Assembly (NCBI GenBank): GCA_900660155.1
Contig: CABFPE010000534.1
Coordinates: forward strand, 394,465 to 433,345
Source: Hofstenia miamia
Taxonomy: Eukaryota; Xenacoelomorpha; Acoela; Hofsteniidae
DNA: 38,881 bases
Direction of reading: 5' to 3'
The translations under genes and the position numbers were made by a program. Positions 20,788 through 31,094 of this stretch are shown here, one piece after another; within the stretch, counting starts at the first letter, position 1; each line of letters begins with the position of its first letter. The notes below the pieces were generated by a model, which saw only the letters and a program-made list of their open reading frames with translations, was not told where the DNA came from and searched no databases.

Positions 20788-21594
20788 TGTTGTGAGAGAA
20801 AACTTATTTGGTGCCTTGATCAATTGCATGCATTTAATTTATGACTACATATAGGGGTTTTTTTCATCATGCTTAGCTGGCTACCAATCTGTACATTGTC
20901 ACATATAATAACAAATTCGCAATAAGGCTAGTCAGCCAACCCTAGGACGTTATTAATCTATTATCATATTTTAAATCCAAATTTATAACAACTAGGAGAC
21001 CCATAATGAGACTGATAATGACCATGTTTATATCTAATATTCTATTATTATTAATCATATATATTTTAAATGTCATTTAGGAAGCTGCTTCATTTTGTAG
21101 ATAGGTTTTACTCTTTTTATTTTGTTGCAGCTGGTGTCAATCATTATTAGCTATAGTTATATTTTAAATGTAGGATAGGAAGCTGCTTCATTTATTAACT
21201 AGTTTTTACTAGCACTGAGTCTGAGATATAAGGCAAATTGTGCTTGATATTTATGGAATGGTTAGGGTACACATAAAAAAATCAGTTTTTGTGAGAATGA
21301 GCTGAGTTGCTGGAATTGGACTACTCAGCATGGATGATTGCTTCTTGGTGATCAGATACTGCTTTGGGCAGTGGCCCATCCTGAACTGGAGTCTCTTTCT
21401 TCACTTTACCTAAACAGTATAAATTACTCATTATACTTGGGTGGATCTAAATGTAGTTTGGTCTAGATTAACCTGTACATGAGACAACAAAGGTTCAAAC
21501 AGTTAAACATTACCCTGCTCTGGAGAATCTGTTATTCATCATTACTAAATATGTCTCAGTTAATGCACATCTCAGCCTGGGTGATGATTCTACA
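20788..21594 (+). mobile_element. Probable 5' LTR region of the Ty3/gypsy-like element
   Basis: The base before the primer-binding site at 21,595 closes a CTACA end, as expected for an LTR terminus (..CA). A TATA-like CAGTATAAATTACTC sits at about 21,415, leaving an R/U5 of ordinary length. The left end is uncertain: TGTTGTGAGAGAA near 20,788 is one plausible TG start. No second LTR was found in the window, so the boundaries cannot be confirmed by comparison. Confidence 0.35.
21062..21210. repeat. Imperfect direct repeats inside the probable U3
   Basis: TATTTTAAATGTCATTTAGG then AAGCTGCTTCATTT (from 21,062) recurs as TATTTTAAATGTAGGATAGG then AAGCTGCTTCATTT (from 21,160). Both are followed by a TTTTACT word, giving a period near 98-100 bp. 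Duplicated blocks upstream of the TATA-like site resemble the repeated enhancers common in LTR U3 regions, though function is inference. Confidence 0.55.
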
Positions 21595-21612
21595 TGGCGA
21601 CCATGACAGGAC
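21595..21612 (+). other. Primer-binding site, tRNA-Arg type
   Basis: TGGCGACCATGACAGGAC differs at one base from the complement of the 3' end of animal tRNA-Arg(UCG) (CCA end plus ..GTCCTGTCACGGTCG). Some Ty3/gypsy elements, such as the 412/mdg1 type, are known to use tRNA-Arg. It fixes the start of the internal region and the end of the 5' LTR. The tRNA sequence is recalled, not looked up. Confidence 0.65.
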
Positions 21613-22111
21613 GCCAAATATCCAATTAACATCTGTAAATTCAATGATGTAGTTAAGATAGGTGTTTCTTCTACATCACCTACTTTACCAAGAAAACTTA
21701 CTGCTTTACAATTAAGATTTTTTACTGTTCTATTTCTCTTTCACTCTGGATTACTATGACTATTTATGTGAGTATGGAAATCTTACTAAATCTTACTTTT
21801 TACTAACTGTGACATTGATGAAAAGGAAAACTACCTAATCTACAGAAAAAATTTTTGTTGATAGAAATGGAGAAATTGGATGGATCAAGGATAACAAATG
21901 GAACCTTGCAACAGTAGATGATTGTTACATTCAAAAAACTAATGACAAAAAATGCAGAAAAATAATAATCAGACAACCTCTGTGACCTCAGTGAGAATGC
22001 AATTGCTAGAAAGTTTATCCCCCACTATGGATGTTGAGATGCAAACAATACCCTTGGAAAATGAATTAAATTCATTTGAAATTTTGGAAACCCTAACCCA
22101 AGTAGCAAGCA

Positions 22112-22305
22112 ATCAATGGGCCATTATTGGTGCCATCAATTTACCAACAATGAGCCATCAATTCACCATTAAAAGCCAATATTTACCAACAATACGCCAT
22201 TCATATACCAACAATTTGCCTTCTAACATTAATGGTTTATATTGGCAAATGGTTGGCCAATATTGGCCAACAATGCCAATAATGGACCAATAATGGACCA
22301 TTGAT
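22112..22305. mobile_element. MITE-like palindromic insert in the retroelement leader
   Basis: Terminal inverted repeats ATCAATGGGCCATTATTGG (22,112-22,130) and CCAATAATGGACCATTGAT (22,287-22,305) match at 18 of 19 positions. The 194-bp interior is built of repeated CCAATAATGG/CCAACAAT-like words and contains a perfect 18-bp palindrome. Flanking sequence is the coiled-coil part of the retroelement's gag region, so it inserted later. No transposase is encoded. The target duplication is not clear. Confidence 0.6.
22253..22270. repeat. Perfect 18-bp palindrome
   Basis: TTGGCCAATATTGGCCAA equals its own reverse complement. It lies off-centre within the MITE-like insert, toward its right end, where it could form a hairpin. 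Confidence 0.9.
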
Positions 22306-23735
22306 CATTGTTACTTGGGAAGGAAAAATCATGAGAATGAAATGACATTAAAAAATCAAATTTTACTGTTGAATGAAAACTTTGAGAAAATGGAGAATGA
22401 AAGAAAATGTGTTATTGAGGAATTGAAACAGGATATTGGCCAGTAACTAGAAGAACAGTGAAACATCTTTCAAGCTCAAGTAGAAACACTAACACAGAAA
22501 TTGTTAGAAGCAAATCAGAGAATAATCTAGCAAATGAAAGATGGGAAGCTATGTATAATGATCTTGAAGATTCAAAATAAACAGTTACAACAAGAAAATG
22601 AGACCCAACAAATGGAAATCAAACAGCTGAAGGACCAGCTGAGATTGATAAAATTGTCAAAAGGTGATGAGGAACTGCTGAAACTGATACAAGTGGAACA
22701 CATTTTAATTTCAGAAGAACCAGAAGCAGAGCTGGGCACTCTGAGATGATGAGCACAAGTAAATTGTGTGAAAGTACAAGATATGGAAACTGAAGAAGAA
22801 GAGAGAAAGGAAAATCTAAAGAAACCAATGTCTGAAAAAACTATACTATTGGAAAGAAAGAATGAAGAGCCAACACCAGTTAAAGCCCAGATTCAAAAAT
22901 TTTGCTGGGAAAATAGACATTTATTCACCAACATTTGAGGAATGGATACAGTTGTTCAAGCTGACAATCAAGGAAAGAAGAGTAGATCAGAATGCAGCTG
23001 CAGCAAGACTCCTACTATATTTAGCAGGAGCAGCATACCAACACTACTTAATGTTGGATGCAGAGACAAAAAGAAATTAAAAACAGTTAACTGGGAATTT
23101 TGTTGAATATTATCAGAATGAAAGTTTTAAAAATCAATACAGGTTAATATTAAATGGAATGAAAATGAGAAACTTTGATGATATTAGAAATTATATGTTG
23201 CAAGTCAAGTGACTACTGAAACTTAGCTCAAGAGGTGGATACTATTCCAAGTATGACTTATTTTCTCATATCACAAAGGGCCTTCCAGAAAACATAAGGC
23301 AGCAGTTCAAAATAAAATGTGACATGGATGATAAATTGGAAAAAATGATTAGAAAGGCAGTGGATATCCAGGTTATGTTAAAAAAATAACTTGAGAATAT
23401 ATGAGAAGGCAACATGGAATAGACAAAATGTGTCAAACTGGAATACAAAAGAACAATCACAACCCAGATTTTTGCAGACAATTAATGCAAAGAAGAATGA
23501 AGAAGCTATAAAAATAAAAACACAAGATGGGCAAACCAAGAGTTAAGGAAAGGGATGTTCACTGCTATAACTGTGGACAGAAGGGACACAGGAAACCTGA
23601 ATGTAAGAAAGCTATAGATATTATAGAAGATGGAGAAACATATTTTGACAACAAAGACATTTTAAACTCTGAATATGAAATCCTATCAGAAACCAATGAA
23701 AACAAAATCATCAAGGAATTAGAAAACTAAAGGGA

Positions 23736-24344
23736 GTGCCAATTCAAGAAAACTGTGCACCAGTTATGATACTAACTAATCAACACAATGTCAAAACAAT
23801 TACAGTTGTGATTAACAGAGTAATGACTAAAGCTACTATCAACACAGGTGCAGTAAAATCAATTATAATAGATGAATGTGTGAACAAAAGAAGAATTACT
23901 GAAATTTTCCACAATAAGCTGATAAATGAATCAGCAGAATATATTGAAACAAATGGAATGTTGCAACTAGTAAGGATGAGAATAGCAAATAATACATTCA
24001 AACAGTCATTAATCATAGTTCACACTCACAAGAATATGCTGCTATATGAAATCATATTGGGAAACAACTTTCTGTCCAAAAATAAATGTGTTATAAATTA
24101 TGGAAATAGAACCATAAGAGTTCAAGAGGAAGAAATCAAAATTGAAGATGAACAACAAGATGAGAACATACTATTCAAATTGATAGAAGACATTAGATTA
24201 CAACCTTACCACTGGAGAATGCATGCAATCAAGTGTGAAAAGGAGATAACTTCAGAAATTATGCTATACAAACAAACAGAAATTAACAAGTATCTGAACA
24301 ATCAAAAGAGGAGAAGGAAAAATCCCAATAAATGCTACAAATAG
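23736..24344 (+). pseudogene. Retropepsin-like protease region
   Basis: Follows the zinc knuckle after a few bases, in the position expected of the Ty3/gypsy protease. The reading has a TVVINRVMTKATI strand leading to a TGA-type active-site turn followed by SIIIDE, then a hydrophobic IILGNNFLSKNKCVINY block that matches the conserved ILG-DFL region of retropepsins. It would cut the Gag-Pol precursor. Fossil. Confidence 0.6.
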
Positions 24345-24439
24345 GAGTGTCAACATAAATTGAACAAGAGTGAAAATCTATGGGAAATACGTTAAATCCA
24401 GGATTAGAATGATATGGAAACAAATGGAAGAAGACCATG

Positions 24440-24700
24440 GAGTTAATAATCCACAATGCCAACTAAAGGGCGGATTGATGAAAGCACAAAAAACCATTGG
24501 GGTTAGTAATCCACAATGCCAACTAAAGGGTGCATGGATGAAAGCTGAAGAGGAAGACAGAACAATGAAAGAAGACAATGGAGTTGGTACTCCACAATGC
24601 CAACTAAAGGGTGTATGGATGAAAGCACAAGAAACCATTGGGGTAAGTAGTCCACAATGCCAACTAAAGGGCACGCAGATGAAAGCTGAAGAAAAAGAAA
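24440..24700 (+). repeat. In-frame repeated peptide PQCQLKG, four units
   Basis: The 20-bp core CCACAATGCCAACTAAAGGG occurs at 24,451, 24,511, 24,592 and 24,652. Spacings of 60, 81 and 60 bp mean a 141-bp two-unit block has itself been duplicated. The frame is kept (all spacings divide by three), giving PQCQLKG-x-x-MKA modules alternating with acidic spacers between protease and RT. Related units occur again after integrase at 27,801-27,895. Confidence 0.85.
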
Positions 24701-25640
24701 GAATACCAGAAATAAAAGAAGAGGATTACAAACACTTAAAGCAGAGCAAGAGGGAGGAACTACAAAAACTACTAAGGAAACACAGCAGAATATTTAACTT
24801 TGGTGAAATAAGTGTTGGACAAGCCATTGGCAAAATGCATAAAATTGTAATGACAACAGATAAACCAATAAAACTACCTGTATGGACAGTGCTTGAGCAA
24901 CTGAAGGATGAATACAGTAGAATACTAAATGAACTCATTGAAAGTCTATATGCAGCACAAACAGTATTTGTCAAGCAGGGAAAGAAATACAGACTGTTTA
25001 TTGATTTTAAAAAATTGAACAAAGTAACAAAGAAAGATTCATACCCACTACCCAGAATTGAGGATATGCTGTATGAAGTGAGTAAACACACATATTTTAC
25101 AGTCATAAATTTGTGTAAAGCATATTGGCAGGTGCAAATGGAGCCAAAAGACATTGAGAAGACGGCATTTGTAACACCATACAGACTCTACAAGTGGATT
25201 TATATGGCTTTTGGGCTATGCACCAGAAACCTTTCAACAATACATCACAAAGGTCTTAAAAAATAAGCAGAACAAAATTGAAGAAGGGATAAATGCATAC
25301 ATCAATGACATAAGTATAACCAGCAACACAATAGAACAACATATGGAGAAATTAGACAGAACCCTCAGAATATTAAAAGAAGCTGGACTGAGAGTTAATG
25401 GAAACAAATGTGACATACTGAAGGAAAGTGGTATTCCTTGGTAGGATAATAAGTAAAGGACAAATCAGTATGAAGGATAATGCACATGAAATGATAAGGA
25501 AAATTGAAAAGCCAAGCAACAAAGAAGATTTGTAAAGAATCATGGGTTTTGCCAACTATTATGGTACTGCTAAAATGACTAATCTCATGAAGAAATCAGT
25601 ACCATCCATATGGACATGGGAACAACAAGAAGAGTTAGAT
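24700..25640 (+). pseudogene. Reverse transcriptase region (Ty3/gypsy type)
   Basis: Ty3/gypsy RT blocks in order: a pre-RT KREELQKLLRKHSRIFNF, LFIDFKKLNKVTKKDSYPLP, RIEDMLYEV, the CKAYWQVQMEP block, EKTAFVTP, the MAFGL block, then the palm region with HMEKLDRTLRILKEAGLRVN and a later KNEEDL-type thumb segment with GFANYY. This order and spacing match Ty3-like rather than Ty1/copia or Bel/Pao RTs. Fossil, continuing into RNase H. Confidence 0.8.
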
Positions 25641-25679
25641 AAAATAAAACAATAATTATCAAAATTACCTTCACTTAAT

Positions 25680-26132
25680 ATGCCAGACTATTTTAAAGAG
25701 CTTATATTAGATTATGATGCAAGTAAATTTGCAATAGGTGTGATGATCAGACAAATCAAAGATAATAAAGAGGTGCTGGTACAATTCTTTAGCAGGAAAC
25801 TGAAACTGAGAGAAGAAATTTATGGATCTACAAAATTAGAGATGCTTGTGCTAATTGAGAGCATAAAGAAATTTAGACACTTTTTAATTGGGAAGAAATT
25901 TCAAGTAAGGACTGATAAAAGTGGTTTAGCATGGCTAAAACAGTTTTCTGGAGATAAATCATCAATAGTATCACATGGGATAGAGTACCTTAATGAATTC
26001 AATTTTACAATTGAGCACAGGAAAGGAAAATTACACAGCAATGCAGATTTTTGCACCTCACTGCCAGACTATGAAAGAGATCTAGAAAAAAGGAGGGGAA
26101 AAAACAGAATTCCAATTCATCCCACACAATGA
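25680..26132 (+). pseudogene. RNase H region
   Basis: The reading has LILDYDASKFAIGVMI (first acidic block), VQFFSRKL, YGSTKLEMLVLIESIKKFRH (Glu-containing helix), GKKFQVRTDKSGLAWL (later Asp block) and FTIEHRKGKLHSNADFCT at the end, the standard Ty3/gypsy RNase H series. It would degrade the RNA strand during reverse transcription. Fossil. Confidence 0.8.
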
Positions 26133-26149
26133 ATATGAGCAGTTACCTG

Positions 26150-27395
26150 AAATCAATGTCGACAAAAAGGGAGAAGCAATAGCACTGATTATGTTAAAAC
26201 AAGAAATCACTAAAGAAGAGATAACAGAAAGACAAGACAAAGATCTTATATCAAAGGAAATAAAGGACAAGTTAAGCAATCAAGAAAAGAAAATGTTGAA
26301 AATCACAAAGAGATATTTTAATAGATATAAGTGGAAAACTAACAATAATGGATTACTATACATTACTGAAAAAACTAATCAGATTGCAATACCTGAATAT
26401 TACAAGAGAGTTATGATTAGAAGAATTCACAAAAGAGGATATTTGGGGATTATACAAACAGAGATTACTTTTAATTCAAATATATTACAATTGGAGTAAG
26501 AAGAGTAATGGAGGATGTGATAAATAAGTGCACTACACATCTTCTAAATAATTAACAACACTTCCCAATACAAAGAGCACCATTGGAGAAAATAGTAGTA
26601 ATGTGACTGAATTAAATTGTGCATATAGATTTAGAAATGCTATCAAGAGATAACAAGGGATATCAATATCTACTAGTGATGGTGGATAATATCACAAGAT
26701 ATGCCAAGATGATTCCCATGAAAAATACAACTGCTGAGGAAACAGCAAATATCATTTTGAAAGAGTGGATACTAAAAATAGGTCCAATGGAAATGATAAT
26801 TACAGATAAGGGACCTCAATTTGAGAGTGCATTGTTTTGAGAACTCACCAAATTGCTTGAAATTGGGATTGAGTGGACAACAACATATCATCTGCAAGCA
26901 AACAGAGTGGTGGAAAGATTAAACCAAACATTGATAAATTTAATAAGAGTAGCCACATCCAGGATAGGCTGAAACAAATGGATAGAAGTCATACAAATGG
27001 CATTCAACTACAAAAGTAACCCCATTCAAAGCAATGTATGGAAGAGAAGCAGCAACACTGTTATTGATGCAGTTTTCAAATTACTCACAAAAGCTGAATA
27101 ATCAGTTTGTGAAACAGCTCAAACAGCAGATAACAGCAATCCACAAGACAATGTGTCACAACATAAAGAAGTTGGCAACAAGACAACAGTCTAATTACAA
27201 TAAAAAAATATATGGGCACAGCACAAGGTAGGCAGTAAAGTCTATGTGTTTACACTTATTATGGTGAATGATATAAATCAAGTACAAAAATTGAAAACAA
27301 TGTGGTCAGGGCCATATACAATTAAAAAAGTATTAAATAATAACAAGTATGTATTAAGTAATGACAGGACATTGCACTTTAAAATTTTAAAAGAG
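26150..27395 (+). pseudogene. Integrase region
   Basis: An N-terminal helical part with a RRIHKRGYLGI-type HHCC start (about 26,410-26,450) is followed by the catalytic core: HIDLEM near 26,620, YLLVMVDNITRYAKMIPMKN, WILKIGPMEMIITDKGPQFE, and a further block with a Glu-region reading LQANRVVERLNQT near 26,900. The C-terminus has MYGREAATLL, then a GPYTIKKVLNNNKYVL GPY-type module near 27,310-27,355. Fossil; domain order supports Ty3/gypsy. Confidence 0.75.
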
Positions 27396-30300
27396 TGATA
27401 ATGGACATTATTGAGGGAGCAACCCTAGATGAGAATGCAGAGGTTAAATTAATATGTAATGGAGAAAACATGTATGAAATGAACGAATTGGATAGCCTCC
27501 CAGAAGATGAATTTGAGGAGGAATTTCAACATGGCATCCAAGATAACAAATTACAACCAAGAATAATGTCTAGAAAGGAAGCAAAGACTAATAAAGTTAT
27601 AACCCTGAAACATGGGATTTAAAGCTAATAACTCAGTTTAGGAATTTTGAAAATGAAGAGGCAATCACCCAAAGGAGGAGCATATGATCAGAAGCAATGC
27701 CAATTGAACCCATGGAAGAGTGTGAGATGAACACACTAAGCAGAGAGCAGAGAGAAGGACCAAGAGAACATTAGCGAGAGGGAGGAGCTGAAAGAACTAC
27801 CTAGTAGTCCTCACCACCAACTAAAGGGCAAGCAGATGAAAATTATTCAAAGTCCCAACTTTACTTCAAGTACTCCACACTGCCAACTAAAGGGCAAGTG
27901 GAGGAACAAGTATCCAGGGGAAGGTGTAAGTGGTGGAAGAACTGTAGTAATATGAAAGCAACTAAAGGCTGACAGTACTACAGAATCCACAGCTGGTCAA
28001 ATGCTAATGGATTGTCTAGAAGGGAACCAACCAAAAGTGGACCAACTGAAATTCATTAGCAGTGGTTCAGAAATAGAGTATGGACCAAGCACCAGTGTAA
28101 GAAGACTTCTTATACTCACTCAGGATGTGCTACATGCCCCCTCAGAATGTACAAAAACAATGTTGAAAAGTACCATGCACTCCACAGAGCATAACAAAAG
28201 GATGTCAACAATAGATAGAGAGAAATTACACCCCTATTTTATTCTAAAAATAAAGATGATTCACAATGCATATGAGAAATTACCACCAGATACAGGAAGT
28301 CTTATAAGAAAACAAATGAGAACAGAAGAAACAAATTTACCAATAGTGCTAGACAAGGAGAATGGTAAACACAATCATTAGTTATCCACAGAGGATGAAT
28401 GAAATAATAGAGATGCCCTACTTCAGAAGTACTGTACACATAAATTTCTGTGACAAGTTCACATTAGCAGATGTGCAGAATGTAATTGTAGCAAAAGAAA
28501 AGATTGCTAAATTAGAACAGATTAATCTGGACAAAGATAATCTAACAATTATTCATATAATAAAAGAAAAAGAGTACAGCAGTAAATTGGAAAAGCAGAT
28601 GCAACTAATGTTGAAGATTGCAGAACAGCATAAAACTCAATTAGTGATGATATCAATTTCAATGATGGAGGAAATACCAAAATTTCTGTATGACATGAGC
28701 ATGCAAATACAAAATATATTCTTGAAGGAGAAAATGCAGGACAAAACAATGATATCCCAATTGATCAAACTTGATTCACAAATAGCTTACTGGGGAACAG
28801 TTTATTGATTGATGGTTTAGCTGTGGATTGCAATAGAATTGTACCAGCAATCCAAAACAATTGAATTAACTGTAACAGCAGAAAACATTGGAAAAATTAC
28901 ACAACTTTATATCAATTGCAGTATTAATCAGACAGGAGCATTTAAGAGAGATCCAAGAAACATGGAAAAACATGAAAGTAACTAAAACAATGGAAGAAAT
29001 ATGGCCAAAAATTCACATAGAATCACTGTCAAAGAAATATCACAAATTAGTAGAAATAGTGTTACAAGTGCTTAACAGGGTGTATGAGTTGAACATGAAA
29101 AAGAACTTCAAAACATATATATTTGATAAAATAAATGCACCAGAAATTAGATATCAAATGACAATATGTATACTGGCAATCTACCTAACACATGATGAAA
29201 ACATAAGACTACTGCTATCAAGAAAAACACGAATGAAGCTGAGCAAGGAGAAAACCTATGAAATTGCATTCTCACCAATTAACATTACAACAAAAAACTG
29301 GATGCTTAATGGAAATATAGAAAAATTTGTGTTGCCAGATAAACAAGAGAAACTGTTGCAGACAGCAAAGAAGAATATTCTGAGAATCATCACAAAAAAA
29401 TATCCAATGTGCAAGGTAACAATGGTTATGATCACCAATGAAACTGGGATCTGCCCAAACAAACTGTCTCTATTAGATCATGTGACACAAAAATACATAT
29501 GGGGTGTGATATCCGACACTAAATTATGACAAATGGAGGAACAACCATGGATAACTACCAAACAACTAATCAAACAAAAAATAGCAAATACAGCTGAAAT
29601 AGTGGAAGCAATAAGAAATCACTACTGCAGAGAGAAATTGATTCACTAAAGACAATTCCAGATGCTCATTCTTAAAGATAATAAAGAAGGCAGAAGAGAT
29701 ATTGAAAGAAGGAATAGTCAAACCAATAGAGATATTGGAAATAACAACAAAAATCCAAGCAGAAATGAAATTAGAAGACAAACTACTCATGTGTACTAGT
29801 GTAACATTATTGCTGAAAACACAGGAGTGCATGGACAAAATAAATATGGAAAATGTGGAAATGTAAGTCCTGCAAGCATGATCAAATGGGTTGATGCAGA
29901 AGATGAAAGATACTTATTAGAGATAAGAACCAGACAAGAAGAACCTGAAATAGCCACTCAAAACTACCAAATCATCAAAGAAAACAACACAGTCACAACA
30001 ATGAAGTTGATGTTTGTAGAAGCATTCACAAAACAGAATTGGCCAAGATATTAAAGTCATACAAGCAATTAGCAGTAGACATATAGTGAATCACTTCAAG
30101 AATTGAGATCAAACCAAATACAACAAAAAATTGAGCAGAAAAGGATTAATGCCGAGATTCTGGGAGAAATTGCAGGATGCTAAAATGAATTATCCGCAAC
30201 AATTTCATGGCAACAGCACCAATAACATCAGGAAATTATCAAATGATTGAAGCCCAGATAGAGACAAAAATCCTAAAATGTACTCCACTGAAAACAGTCT

Positions 30301-31085
30301 CAATACCCAATGATACTACCCAGATGGAGATTACCAAAAGATAGAAGAGTAGCTAAAGGATTCTTACACAAATTTAAGACTTACATGAATGCAAGAGAGA
30401 AGGTGAAAATGTTAATAGACTACCCACATATAAGAAAACAAAGAGAATAATGATTTGAGAAGACAATAAGGAATGAATATATGTGGAGGGAACCATAACT
30501 CCATATGAGTTATATACTGATGGTGAACCAATCCAGTTGCAAGAACTATGAAACAAAATAGAAAAAAGATCATTAAGAACAATTAGGCTATTCTCAGGAG
30601 TAAATGACATCATATGGATGGATATTTGGGACAAAGATTATTGATATTATGACGTATCAAAGAGAGTCAAAATAGTTACAATGATCAGAATGAACAAAAA
30701 CAACCCTGAGGAAATAACAGAAGAAGAAGTCAGAAACAATATCAGTTTCTTTTACAAAGATGTAGAAAATACAAAAAGCCTTCTCAGCATATTCAAATTC
30801 TTTTGGCCTGAAAGCAGATTGAAGGTGGAACTTGCTCATACAAGCAGGGCAGATGCTTGATGACATTAATGATCAGCTTAAAAGGGCTGAAACTATATAA
30901 AAAGTTTTACCCACTATTCAAAGAGAAGTTAAATGAATTAAGGCAGATAATGCCCATCACTGAGTCACTACAAATGACAAAAATAATTAAATACGTGGAC
31001 ACAATCACAACCAAGAAAGAAACTGTTCTTAAGCTCACTAAACAGCCAGAGTTTGCAGCAATAACATGGGAGGAACTGCAAGCAG
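27395..31085 (+). pseudogene. Post-pol coding-like region of unknown family
   Basis: After integrase the plus strand stays A-rich and keeps open stretches such as 27,395-27,622, 28,001-28,381, 28,362-28,808, 28,888-29,529 and 29,827-30,054. They are rich in Ile, Lys, Met and Glu, with many predicted helices (EKIAKLEQINLDKD; KLVEIVLQVLNRVYELN). I recognise no envelope features: no clear signal peptide, furin site or membrane anchor. I find no match to known accessory proteins. About 3.7 kb is far longer than most Ty3/gypsy elements carry here. It may be a diverged third coding region, or another element inserted with similar composition. Broken, identity unknown. Confidence 0.5.
27801..27895 (+). 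repeat. Second cluster of the CCAACTAAAGGG repeat
   Basis: CCAACTAAAGGG at 27,817-27,828 and 27,883-27,894, 66 bp apart, within the same longer context (AGTAGTCC...GGGCAAGCAGATGAAA) as the units at 24.45-24.67 kb. The shared flanks show the two clusters are copies of one repeat, now on both sides of RT-integrase. Confidence 0.8.
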
Positions 31086-31094
31086 AGATCCTAA

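Larger units (their letters stand above)
21868..23730 (+). pseudogene. gag region of the Ty3/gypsy-like fossil
   Basis: Begins near an ATG at 21,868. A Q/E/K-rich predicted coiled coil lies at about 22,330-22,740 (QNKQLQQENETQQMEIKQLK), then a capsid-like part from 22,862 with PTFEEWIQLF, AAAARLLLYLAGAA and NESFKNQYR. A zinc knuckle CYNCGQKGHRKPEC (CX2CX4HX4C) follows at about 23,560-23,605. Gag would form the particle and the knuckle would bind RNA. The capsid part is homologous to the remnant at 1-690. Broken fossil. Confidence 0.75.
21595..31090 (+). mobile_element. Ty3/gypsy-type LTR retroelement fossil with long post-pol region
   Basis: Plus-strand parts in order: tRNA-Arg primer site, leader, coiled-coil gag with capsid region and zinc knuckle, retropepsin-like protease, a repeated-peptide segment, RT, RNase H, integrase with a GPY-type end, then about 3.7 kb of coding-like sequence of unknown family. 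The order protease-RT-RNase H-integrase is the Ty3/gypsy order. It is broken, with well over a dozen interruptions, and is old. The plus strand is markedly A-rich throughout, including the post-pol part, and this composition ends where the LINE begins near 31,090. No 3' LTR is visible. It carries a 194-bp MITE-like insert at 22,112-22,305. Confidence 0.8.

Noticed and set aside
24378-24674. 98-codon minus-strand frame with repeated FSWHCG peptide
   Set aside because: It is the reverse reading of the PQCQLKG-coding repeats; the plus strand carries the pol context.
24440-24700. Regularly spaced repeats resembling a CRISPR array
   Set aside because: The spacers are themselves repeats, the frame is kept through all units, and the context is a eukaryotic retroelement.
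27395-31085. Envelope gene after integrase
   Set aside because: I could not see a convincing signal peptide, cleavage site, fusion peptide or membrane anchor in any open stretch, so the region is left unidentified.
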